Shown: positions 1 to 11,500 of the stretch, piece by piece
Numbering within the stretch: the first letter of the stretch is position 1
How the letters are laid out: the number at the start of each line of letters is the position of its first letter
NCBI GenBank assembly: GCA_013397455.1
Contig: VYZB01000173.1
Coordinates: 887,793 to 951,792, forward strand
From: Crotophaga sulcirostris
Taxonomy: Eukaryota > Chordata > Aves > Cuculiformes > Crotophagidae
DNA length: 64,000 nt
Direction: 5' to 3'
Position numbers and translations under genes: made by a program
Notes under the pieces: generated by a model
Databases searched by the model: none
Told to the model about the DNA's origin: nothing
The model's input: only the letters and a program-made list of their open reading frames with translations

Positions 1-1448
1 CTCCAATTCTAAAGCAGTATTTAAGATACATGACCTGCATGATTAAGGCTTTCCACTTGTTGTCTCTGTGGTTGGGTTTGGGGATTTTTTGACTCCTGAG
101 TGTCTCGAGTTCATTCGTTAAGAACCTCAACTACTCTTCAAGGCCCTAAAACCAGGTTTTGTTTGTGAGCTTTTCAGCCTGACAGAGTTTGCTGCTTACC
201 CAAGGGCACACGTGAGGGAGATGTTTTCAGTGTTTCCTGAATCCGGTGCCATTGCTGTGTTCAGAGGTGGAACTGCTGATCTTTCCCATAAATAGGCTCT
301 TTTTTCCCCAGAGACTGGCTTGCTGCTGCCTTTATGAAAACCATCTCTGGTTTGAGTTCTTGGTGCTCAGACGTGGCAGGGCACTGCTTCTCCCTGGAGA
401 GAAGCTCTGCTCTCACGGCCAAGGAGTGATGATGGACATGACGCTGCGCTGCTGAGAGCAGGTGACACTATTAAATAAGAGATTTATGACCCATAAGTTT
501 TCCTTGCAGTTAGTATTAAAGGTTAAAAGAGCCCATGCTTTAAGAACACCCAAAACCAAGAAAAATTCAGCCTTGCTACAGCAGAGGCTTAAAGTGATTT
601 TCTTTTGACTGCCCTCCAGGCAGCTGTAACCACCCTGCTCCTCTCCCAGTTAATCGCTCTCCCTTTTATTCAGAACTGGACTGACGTCCCCGACCCCTCG
701 TAGCACAGATGGCAGCGCAGGGTTGTCAGCTGGCACTGCAGCTCCTGTTTTGTTACGCTTAAGTCTCTCCCAGACAGTGAAATTGCCCATTAACCTCCGG
801 ATTCAAGCTGGGCAGGACAAAAATCTTTATTGAGAACATGTGTCCTGACACAGCATGAGGCTCCAAGCCCATCCGAACAAAGCAAGACCCACCAGAGGTG
901 AATGGAGCCTGTGAGACAGCTGAGGTCTGTGCCAAATCCTTCCTCTCCTCTGGGATCTGGAGGGGCTTTGGAGAGTGCTGCCCAGAAGGACTGTGCTCAC
1001 ATCACAGGAGACTTCTGTCACAGTGGGAGCCACCCTGTGAGGGAGACAGCCAAGGACACGGACTGAACATCAGCTTGGGAATCAACCTCTCCAGAAAGCA
1101 GAAAAATCTTTTAGGTAGACTTTAGGAACTGATGCTGGCAGTCCTTTCCACCGAAGCCAGGAGTAGCAGCGGCAGCTCCTGCCCTCTTGTGGCAGTTTTC
1201 AACCTCTCGGAAGATGTTGGAGGTTTCTCAATTAATGACTGGCTAACAAGAATGCATGAGGGACACTGAGGGTTTTCTTGTTCCGACATGGAAAACTGCA
1301 ATACAATGGTCTCAGCTACCCTGCCACTGCCCCTTGTCTTGAGAGCACAGGGCAAACACCTCCCATGGCCATGAGCCACCTGAGCTGCCTGGCAGGGAGT
1401 GGGATGGAGCCAGGAACTTGAGGAACCACTGTTCTGTCCCGCGCCCAG
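1..1448. other. No gene recognised at the left edge
   Basis: No exon of a known protein was recognised on either strand. By synteny the next gene in mammals is B9D1, convergent with EPN2, but I could not find any B9-domain peptide here. A short open stretch follows a TTTTTTCCCCAG acceptor-like site near 313, but it gives no recognisable peptide. Confidence 0.5.
826..831 (-). terminator. Isolated minus-strand AATAAA
   Basis: AATAAAG on the minus strand far left of EPN2. It could end a very long EPN2 UTR or an unknown minus-strand transcript, or be chance. No coding region on the minus strand supports it. Confidence 0.12.
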
Positions 1449-1799
1449 CAAAGATGTTTTACAGAGCAAGTACTGCAGCAGCTGGAAGGTATCTCGATTT
1501 GAAAATGAGAGCCTCGCAGATGGATTAAAACTGACAGCAACCTCACCCCAGCAGCAGCTTTGGTTTAGGAGCAGGAGCCTCCTGTGGAATCTCCAAATGA
1601 AAAAAGAAGGAAAAAAATCCCACGAAATTACAGAAGCACAGAAAAGTCAGATTCGAAGAAAAATGAAGCTTCAGCTCCAGTTCCCCCAGGCTCATCCCCA
1701 GCAGTGTTCCAGTCCATCACAAACCAGCCCCAGGATGACTTGTCTGTGCCAAGGTCTCCATCATGCCAGGACCTGATGCCTGGGGAGATGGGGAGTTAA
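1449..1799 (+). CDS. Possible two-exon C-terminus of an unidentified plus-strand gene
   Basis: Two candidate exons lie at 1449-1488 (40 nt, after a GCGCCCAG acceptor and before AAG/GTATCT) and 1569-1799 (after TTGGTTTAG, ending in TAA). They are separated by an 80-nt GT/AG interval. Joined in frame they would give KDVLQSKYCSSWK, then EQEPPVESPNEKRRKKIPRN, then a Ser/Pro/Gln-rich tail ending PGEMGS. The basic KRRKK cluster followed by a disordered acidic tail looks like real coding sequence rather than noise. I do not recognise the family, and no upstream exon is convincing. It would run convergently towards EPN2. It may instead be chance. Confidence 0.3.
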
Positions 1800-4169
1800 A
1801 TAACCCTGGATCCATGGTCCCCAGCCCGTGGGGTGACAGGAGGACAGGGCACCTGGGCCAGGAGATGGGGACTGTGCAGAATGAGCAGCATCAGCGGCGG
1901 CAGAGCCGGGCTTGCACCCACAGCTGCGGCACCGGGCCCGTGAAGGAAAGGGCGGTTTGGCTCACACCCCACAAGGGATGTTCAAGCCCCTTTCCTTGTC
2001 TTGCCACTCGTCCACGGTGTACGTGCTGCAGAGGGGATCCCCACAGGTTTTTTCCATCATCTGGGAGGCAAAAGTGGGTGACCTCAAACCCCAAGAGCTG
2101 AAGTGCTCATGGGCATTTCCAAACCCAGAAACAAATTCTGCACTTGGAGCAAAACCCACAAACCGCAGCTCCCACCAGTCAGCAGCACCCAGCACCCTCA
2201 ACTGCAGTGCAGCAGAGCCTGCAGAGCACAAGGACAGCAAGTTACAATTTTCCAGTTCTTGGCCATCTAAGGGGGCACAAACGCTGTCAGAAACCATCAT
2301 TTGGCCACCAAAACCAGGCCTGAAACCCTATGAAGGAGGTCTGCAGAGGCTTTTATGGCAGAGTGCAAACAATTCAGTCCCTTGTCCTTCAGAGGGAAGA
2401 TCAGCAGAAGCATCTCACTGCTGCAGGTTTCTATTTTTACGTTTCTATTCAGGCCAAGATATTTAAGTACCCAGATTCACCTCAGAGAATATCACTACAT
2501 TTAGTGCCAGACTTGCTAATGAAGACATTAAAAAAAAGGAAAAAAAAATCCTCCACCACCCTTACCCAGCACAACCCCAGCCAGCACACCATCTTCTAGG
2601 CCATATGTGCAGATATGCCAAGGCAGAACTGGCTCACTCAGCTTGGTTAAAGCACTGAATTTCGTTCCCTGGCTGGAAAAGTCCTTCAAGAAGAGCAGGG
2701 ACCCCATCACCTGGTGTCCGCAGGTCCCATGTTCCCACCCCAGTGGGAACTTCCACTCATCAAAACCCCAATTCTTCAACAATGACAGGGTACGACTGTC
2801 TGGCAGCAAAACATGACGTGACCAGATTGCCACTACCAGCCCTTTGCTCTTTATAACTCCAAGCTCCCAAACTTCCGTCTTTACGAAATCCATGTTCACT
2901 GTGTCCCAACTCACAAGACGGGGAGATTTCCTGGAAGGCAGATGACAGCTAAACCTTAAAAAAAGTGGAAGCTTTTATCATGCGAGGCTGTATAAATCAT
3001 GTTGGTTCTCAAAACATGGATCACAGGTAGCTGTAGGACTCTTGCCAAAGTCAGAGCACAACCTGGCCCAAGCCACTTTCTCACAGGTCGACAAAGTGAG
3101 CGGAAGAGCAGAGTTGCACCACTCAGCCCAGCACAAACAAGAAGGAGCAGCAATGTATGTATTCAGCAAAACTGCTTTGGTAACACCGGGGCAGATAAGG
3201 GCAAACCTTTAGATAATACTTTATGCAGACAGCCCGTTTCCTCCACACAAGGAGGCAAATACCACCTCACTTCACAGAAGAGGAAGAGGAAACAGGGGAC
3301 AGGGGGAGAGCAGCCCACCCAAGGTCAGAGGAAGGCCTGGCCACAGCCAGCTCTCTCTCTCAACACGCTTTATCAGATCTGACTCCCTCTGGCACCCCTC
3401 GGTTTGCAACAGCCTGCAGCATTCCGCTCCTTTTTAAGAGCATCAGAGCCATCACAAACGATTCCACTTCAAGCCCTTCCTAGAACTCTCCTCTAGTGAG
3501 CAGCTTTATTTTAACATGCAGCTTCAAGAGGCCAGAGTAAAGCAGTGACAAAGTGCTGATCACACCCAGCACAGAAGGGCTCCGCTGCACGAGCAGCAAG
3601 CGTCCTTCTGTAAAACAAGAGCTACAAAGAGCAAAGCTATCCAAGCTGCCACCCCTGGCAAAGCAGGGCTTTCTGTTTTCTTCACTGGCCACCTTTCCAA
3701 AAGTCTCCAGCAACACTGCAGTTTCAGCATTACGAAATTAAGTATTTGATTAGTGATCAGCTTAATTGGCAGCAAACCAGAACTACAGGAAACGTGGATG
3801 GGCTCTGGAGAGGCAGCTCCTGAAATAGCCTGCTAATGAAGTACCCTTCAATTTACACTACCCAGAATTAGAAGCAGAAATCACTACCCAGCTGGAGGCA
3901 GGCGCGCTGCTACTCCATCTGCAAGGCCACTTGAGCAATCGGACAGAGCCAAGGCTGCAGGAAGGGCAAACCTGAACTACTGCAAACATGGGATGCAAGG
4001 ACTCCTGAAGTCTGTTTTGTCACAGTTCCCCAACCCTCATTCCATGAGAAGTGGCAGACATCTGCCTTGACATAAACAGGGGAGCCTCCACCTCCTCCAT
4101 CTGATCACCCCTCCAGCAGCGCTGTTGAAACGGTAACAGGGTTTAAAGAAGCAATTCAGTCACCTGCAA
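1800..4169. other. Convergent interval between candidate left gene and EPN2
   Basis: No coding exon recognised. If the left candidate is real this would hold its 3' UTR on the plus strand. The open stretches at 1912-2466 (plus) and 2528-2914 (minus) have no family resemblance or splice context and I treat them as chance. Confidence 0.4.
3505..3510 (-). terminator. Alternative minus-strand poly(A) signal AATAAA
   Basis: AATAAA on the minus strand, about 680 nt beyond the candidate at 4187. It could be a distal EPN2 end site or a chance hexamer. Confidence 0.2.
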
Positions 4170-7100
4170 CACAACAAGTCTTCATTTTTATTGAGTTAGT
4201 AAGGTCTCAACTGATTCCAATTTAAGTGATCTATAAGAACCCCTCCTTTCTCATAGCCAGAGCAGGCCTGCCCAGGAGTGATGAATGCATCCAAGGAATC
4301 ACATCGACAGTGTACAGGAAGCATTACTTAATAACGGTTCGATCCCTCCTAGCACCTAGGACTCTTAGCACAAACCTTAAATCATCTCAACCAATTCATC
4401 AGCTTTCTGGAGAAGTAAATCAAGCGTGGCAGCAGCAGCAGCTTTCCAAGTGGGATTACGAACACTGTGCAGAGTCTTGAAAAAGCAACACGGCTGGAAA
4501 TATAAGCAATACAATTTTAATTCTGACCAGTCACCTACAAACCCCTTGTCTTTCCACTGTTCTGATGGCATTATTAAATATCACGCTTGTGACATCGCTC
4601 GGGAAAAAAATGACACAAAGATACAGACATTATGATACAATAGTACAAATGATAAATTATTTATACAGTAAATAATGTCAATAGTCAGCACAAATTCATA
4701 AAAAGCAGCCGGCTCCCAGTTATTATGAAAACAGTTTGGTAAATATTTAAATTGTAACACTTGTAAAGGAAGCGAGTCTTGTGAAATTCTGCTGTGAAAA
4801 ATAAACCATATCTCTCTCCACAATTTGTGCAATATTAATACATACAGTACACGTTAGAAACCGTAACAGCAAAAGGGAAGATGGATAACAATAGTCGTCT
4901 TAGCTACGGGACTTCAAAAAGACTGTAAACACCACAACCTACCACGGTTTTCCTTCCCTGTCCCCTCAATGTAGTTTAGTTTCTATATAGTATAAAACTG
5001 AATAAATAACTGAGCTTATTTTGGGTTTAAAATTATGCCAAGGGGATTTTTTTTTAAAGTTTTTTTTTTACAAAATATTTAACACTTTTTCTTTGGTCAA
5101 TTTGACCAGTAAGGCTCTTTCGGGATACTAACGTTGTAAAAATCAAAAGCACTTTGAATATTTGCAAGTGAGACAAGAAGGGGAGGAGGGAAACGCTTTT
5201 GGAGAAACAGGCCAGAGCAGATGTGATGGGATACTCACACATCCTGCATGCAAACAGGAGTGGGAGGGTGGGGAAGGAGGAGGAATTATTCTGGAGAGCA
5301 GTTAAATCAGCGCAAAGGAGAGCTGCACCTGGCAAGGAGAGAAACCACCCTTCGGCATCTCTGCTACAGGAACCACAAGATGTACGCTACCGGCTGCTTA
5401 TGCCCTTGAGCTCAGTTCCTGCCACAACCCCCACGTCAGGAGGAATCCTGGGGGGGGGATCCTGGCCCAGTTAGTCCTTAGCCTAAAGCTACAGCACCAC
5501 GGCCTTGGCTGACAGCTCTGCAGAGTGCCTCGCCACAATTCATGGTGCAACAGGTGTCTGTACATATGCGTGTGATGTAAAAGTAACCCAGCTCCTCCAG
5601 GAGCAGCTTGGGAAAAGCATCCCTTTGCCATTCAGCAGTTTCATTAATCCAGGGCTCCCAACCAGACCAGCAGCACACTCCTATGAATTCGTGGCAGCCT
5701 CTGAACTGGAGATGACTTCACTGCTTTAAATACTTACTGCCAACCCCATTTTTGCCTCCAAAACCAGTTACCTAGTGTTTAACAAGACAGCATGGTTAGA
5801 ACGTTTTCACTGAATAGACAATGCCCCATCTAACTGTTGAAACTGCATTCAGGTGACAGACTAAGAGAAAAAGGTCAAGTGACCTCAATCTACTGCTGGT
5901 AAAATTAAACTGGAAAAACTATGATGGATAAATCTTGCCACAGATCAATTGGAAAGCACCCCGCCCCGGTCCATCTGCCAGAATCACACCCTTCCTGGTC
6001 TACACTTTTCAATAAGTTCAACAACAACAAAAAAGTAAAGCATTTCTCCTTACTCTGAAAGGCCACATGAATGTTTTTTTGTTTTATTTTTTAAAGACAG
6101 GGTGTGGACAGTAATTCTCTTTCCTCCTATATAAAACCAAGAGCAGATGAATATTCTGAATCCTGCTTGCAAATTCAATAGCATTCAAGAGGACAGAACA
6201 AACTGCATAGGAACATCCACACATTTAGCATTCTGCATACTAAAAACGCTACACTGACCTACCCAGCTAAAATCTGTGATTGTACCCTAGGTTTGATAGT
6301 CTTTCAGCCTCCCCTTCCCACCGACAGAGATAACCCAGGCCCTTCCACATCAGCCACCCCTCCTTCCTCCCATATGCAACCCTAGACCAGCACAGTCCCA
6401 CACGGCATCAGGAAACCAGAACACAAAACTCTGGCAATTTCAGCTTCTCCCCCCCTTTCTTCTAATTCAGGATAGGCTGCCAAGACGCATCGATTCATTC
6501 ACAGCAATGCCCTGGAGGCAGCAGCAAGCACTGGGACATCCCTTTCCATACTGTGTTGCTTGTGAGAGCAGGGCTCAAATGTTGCCGTCTGCGAGAAGGC
6601 CAGGTTCCCACCAGAAACACCAGCTGGAACGTGAACGCGGTTTAGTGCCGATGAGTCCAGACATGCAAGTTAAAAAGTATAGTTCAGCTTACAGTTAATA
6701 TTGTAAATGGAACCGGTTGTTAATATGGAGTGCACCTTTCATTAAGAAAAATTAGTGAATAAAATTAATGAGTCATGTTTGTACATTAGAATTTTTAACA
6801 TCTCAAGAAGTAGAAGAAGAAAAACCAGCCTCTCTCCCGATCCGCATAAAGGCTAAGCGGCTGATTCGGTAATCGGAGAACGGGAACAAAGCAAGGGGAA
6901 GGAGACTTTAGTGTTTTTTCTTTTTAATGCAGTCTTAAATCACGTTATGCTCCAATTCATCTAAAAATAATTAGTCACGAGAATTTGTTTTTGATTTGTA
7001 TTATGAATATTTCATTTAAAAGTAAATATTTTAGTGTTAATCTTCCCTTTTAAACTCTCTTTACAGAAACAAAGAGCTAAAGCCATAAATAAGAGGGCAT

Positions 7101-8234
7101 TCAAACCATAAAAATGACATTTGCCAATATCTTAATTTTTCAGCCAGACTTGATAAATCTATCAAAACCAGACAGTTAAATAAGAACCACATTATAAAAA
7201 TTAGCAAAAAAAGGACTATTAGGTAACTCTGCAAACTCAAATATGAAACTGTACTAAACAAAATATGTGCAAAAGTATACAAGAGTAACTGCATATAGCA
7301 AGGTTAAGCCTGAATTAGTTTTAAAGCTTGCCCCGGTGAAATTGAATTCGAAGTTGTCCCACTGTATTTCTTTTTTTTTTTTTTCTTTCAACTCACATTG
7401 TAAGTCAAATAAAAACAAAAATACACAAAACTTCCGAACGAAGCTGGTACTGGACAAGCACAGAGCAGGACACTCACTCAGCAGGAGTGCAGCATGCCAC
7501 TCACAGAGAGTTCCTCAGAGTCCTTAGAGTAGTGTACAAATTCAACACTGCGTACAACAGCACACGTTATACTCGACAACTTGAGAATGTTCTTGGGGGT
7601 TTTGTCTGTTTTTTTGTTTTCCTTTGAGACAAGCTTGCTTTCTCGTTCAAACCTCTGATAGGAAAGCAGTGCGATTTTGCGTTGCAATGTTTAATGCATA
7701 AAAACCAGCCACCTGGGCCCTCGGAATCGTTCTCTTCTAAGAGTAAGGACTATGGGTGAACCAACAGTCTAGAACTGTGTATAGTTATGTGCAAAACATT
7801 CACTAGCACTCTGAATCTCAGGTTTATCGTACGGGCATAGGAGTGACAGATGCAGGTAAATAGTAATTTCAGGATCCAGCACATCATCTGACATCTACAA
7901 AATAGCCAACGGCGGCGTTTAAAATGGCAGGTTCTCCCTAGAAAGTGTATTGAAATGATTAACAAAGTAACAAAATGGGCAGAATCTAACTTTGGTGAAA
8001 AGTCTGAACATCTCACACAATGCTCAACAAGCCAAAGTAAGGTACCATCTGGAGCAAAGACTAGATTTAGATTAACTGGTAAGTAGAGACAACTCTTCAA
8101 AGATCATAACTGTAAACTGCAAATCTACTTCCAAGTTTCTTACACACCGTTCAGTCCACACGGGCCACATTTGTTTCGCCGTAAAGACTTCAGCCTGGAA
8201 ACACTAGGAAAAGAAAGTTCCTTTAATTGGGTCT
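4170..8234 (-). other. EPN2: EPN2 3' UTR (probable extent)
   Basis: About 4 kb of AT-rich sequence follows the EPN2 stop with no exon-like ORF on either strand. AATAAA signals on the minus strand lie at 6083-6088 and 4187-4192, with others further left. The last of these two would place cleavage near 4165-4175. The extent is inferred from composition and poly(A) signals only. It holds T-rich runs near 7370-7384 and 5048-5070 (plus-strand reading) and a nine-G run at 5450-5458. Confidence 0.45.
4187..4192 (-). terminator. Candidate EPN2 poly(A) signal AATAAA
   Basis: The plus strand reads TTTATT, so the minus strand carries AATAAA about 4 kb after the EPN2 stop. Alternative minus-strand signals are at 6083-6088 (proximal) and 3505-3510 (distal). 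Which of them is used cannot be told from sequence. Confidence 0.35.
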
Positions 8235-8572
8235 TTATAGGAGGAAAGGGTTAGTTGTATTTGCGGACTGGGATGCTGACGGTGGGATTCCTGTACTGTG
8301 AAGAGGCTGGGCCATTGATCCTGCAATGCTCACGTTCAGCCCCTGGCCCATTCTCGTTATAGAGGCCACAGTGCCCATAGCTGGTATTGGTGCCATTCCC
8401 ACAGGCACGGGGGCCATGGAAGACAGAGGTATTGGCTCCATGCTTATCGGTGGCACAGCACTGAAAGAAGGGCTGGTTCCCATCACCGGGCTTGCTCTCA
8501 TCTGGTTCAGAGTGAGTGGTTGAGGCTGATTCACCTGGAAGGGGTTGATTGGAGTCGGTGCTGTAGCAGCGC
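8235..8572 (-). CDS. EPN2: EPN2 last coding exon: NPF motifs and stop
   Basis: 338 nt including the stop; residues 481-592. It begins in GAATAPTPINPFQVNQPQPL, whose NPF is at 490. A Met/Pro/Ser-rich low-complexity stretch follows, and the protein ends TTNPFLL then TAA. The NPF at the extreme C-terminus is a hallmark of epsins. The acceptor is AAACCAG/GC. A competing CTACAG acceptor 10 nt downstream would break the frame, so I chose the upstream one. Confidence 0.94.
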
Positions 8573-11500
8573 CTGGTTTTGAGAGAAGAAGGGGGAAAAT
8601 GGGACAAGGTCACACCTCTGTAAACATGAGGTTTTGGAGACTGTCTTTTCTGGCAAAGAATGCACCTTCTGAACATCCTCACATGCTCCCAGCCCCAAAA
8701 CTCCCTGCGGAGAAACCCACACAGATGGCACTCAGTAAACAGGGGTTGCACTGGTGCACAAGTCAGTTTCCTCAAATCTGTCAGTACCACAAAACATCCC
8801 CTTGCTGGCCAACAGTGCCCACTCCTGATAGCAGTCTCCGGAGAGACCAGTCCTCAATTTGGTGATCACTAATTTCGTTTTTAAATGCTATTAAAATTTG
8901 AAGTATGGCAGAGAACAACAGGCTCCCTGTGCTCCTTTACTGCAATCTGGCTACTGCAGATTTGTACGTGTGCTTCAAGACCTCATCCACTCCAATCCCT
9001 TCAGAAGCTGTACATGTTTCTGGCACTGAGTTTTGACAAGAATTCATAAAGTAAACAAGTTGTTTCCGAATTACAGCGGTGCTAGAAAAAGCAGAGCCTA
9101 ACTTTCCCAGCATTTGAGGTTCTTTGGGCTGCTGCCAACACCACAAATTCCTTTTACCGTGTATGTATAGCGTTATTTGGATGGCCCAGTGACCCCTTAT
9201 AAACTTTTTGTAGTAACCGGTAATGGCAGATACACAGACTTCCTCTTGCTAAACACTGCCAAGGCTGTTCAAAATTGCTGTTCTCTTCCTACCCAAGAAG
9301 TTTAATAATTTGTCACTTTTTCCCACTGAAGAGTAAGGAAAATAAATACTGAAATAGCATTGTGAAGTATTTCACCATCTTAGCATCACACAGAAATTTC
9401 AGTGCATATAAACAGTTTTTATAAGTTACATACATCTTCAACGTGTTCAGTGTCACCAACAAAGCCTACTGTAAGTACTCACTTCCATCAGGGGCCCATT
9501 TACAGGAGAACAATAACAGTCTATGTTTCAAAAAACACCAAGAGTGTGTTTTGATCAGAACTGGTTTATCACATGAGCCTAGAGACAGCCTAACCTGCAA
9601 ACCACTGAATTATACTGCAGCATCTGCTATCTGGAGCCTCAGGCTGCAGTGCAAAATGCTACCATGCCTTCTGTAGCACAAGCAAAAGGGCAATTTCCAC
9701 CTGCCTCCACAAGAACATATGACCTGCAGCCCTCCCACGAGTTTTGCTGGCAACACATGTTCATACCTTACCTGTTCTGACAATCAATCAGCTTTAGCTC
9801 ACCCATGTTTAATAACCCAAAGCCGCCTTCTAACACAGATCATTTCTAGAGAGCAAAGGCAAAAGTGGGAGAGAAAATGCTTGAACAAAGATCAGCCAGC
9901 AGCCCAGCTGCAGATGCAAGAGTGGAAACTTTGTGCTTTCAGGGTCCAGCAGTGCACCTTGAAACCATGATACCTCAGCCCTCCTGTGCTCTGTCACGAT
10001 CTGTTGGCTGAAGCAATCAAGAAAAGCCCAAACCAGCTTACATCAAATCACAAAGCACTGAGTTATGCAGAGTTTTTCTACAAGAAGGGAAAGCTAAAAC
10101 AGAAAACTGAAGGAATGTGCAGAAACAGACCTGGTGCCAAGAACGGATTCAGTGAAGTAACAGGTTGCGGTGGCTTAGACACCAGTGAATCCAGGTTCAC
10201 CAAAGCAGCATTGGGGCCCAAAAAAGACTCAGGGGTTTTCCGAGCTGCACTTTGTTTGCCCGATGTCACGCTTGAGTGCTGGGAATCAAAGAGATCAGGG
10301 CTTGTGGTACCGCTACGCTGAGATGGCAAAGTGGAACCTGATTCAGCTGAAACACAAAGAGAAAACCAAAACTTATCTCATTAATCTGCACAGCCAAGCA
10401 AAGAAAACCCTTAGGTCTCTCTGACAGCAGAAAAGTTTTTAAATCTCACGTTTGCATTAGTCAGATGTAGATGTTTCAGTACATGTTACGCTCTTATAGC
10501 ATGCAAGCAGATAAATGTCCTTTAGAAGAGTATGAAGAAGCTACGGTTAGAGCTGCGGTGCTCTACAGAAGGCGCTACCTTATTTGCCCTGATGGATGTT
10601 CTCACAGCTACGCTGCACAGATGGGACTAAAGAGTCTCCAAGGAAAAGGTATTCAAAAGCCTTGGTTTCTGCCCTTGCACTACACCATCCCTGCACCCTT
10701 CCTAGCTGGGTTCCCCCCAGTTTTATTCTCTTGTGATACAGAAGCCTAGCCCAGCCTTGCATCAGCCACCATTCTTTCAGGCAGAACCATCCTGAAAGTA
10801 CACAGTATCAAAGCACTTGCGTGTTAAGGTCTGGTTATTTTAGTGACTAATGATCAAATAAAAAATAAATTAAAGCATTCATAAAAGTCCGTTTTCTCAT
10901 CTTCCTACTTTAGTTACACATTTGAGAGATTCAGTTGACACCATTGTGTTTGACTCGCTGAGCAGAAGCCATGCTCTAAACACACTGGACACTGTAAATT
11001 TAGATGTCAAACAAGTTTCTGGGTCAATGCAGCGAAGGGCTACAGAGCATTCCCCATGTTCATGCACAGTCCAAAATGTGTTAATAACTTCTACCGCTGT
11101 TTCTACCAGCTTTAATATTTTCCATTGTGTAAGTCAATTTTTAATTATTACTCTTTTTTAAATCAAATTTAAGAATAGTGATATTTGTTGTTGTGACTAT
11201 GACCAAACTGTCCGCATGCTAAGAATCTGATTCATACCTGGCTTTTTGGAAGTTCGAAGTGTGTCAAATTCAGAAAAATCATCTTTAACCGTACCATTCA
11301 AATTACTGAAGAGGTCAAAAGATGTACTTCCTGTTCAAAACAACAAGACAGCCCTGTCAATAACAGATCTTCGCTTGCATCACACACCTGATCCTACTGA
11401 AAACCATCTCTAATCCAATCCATTCATGTCACCCAGAAGCCGCTCTGTCAGGTTCCAGGGCAGCAGTTCAGATCAGGTTGAGTGCTCCTACCCTCACCCA

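Noticed and set aside
246..455. Short ORF after a TTTTTTCCCCAG acceptor-like site
   Set aside because: Stops shortly after, low resemblance to any protein, and no joining exon found; too weak to list as a gene.
4336..4346. GGTTCGATCCC, identical in form to a tRNA B box
   Set aside because: No matching A box or cloverleaf in the 60 nt before it; it lies in the EPN2 3' UTR and is taken as chance.
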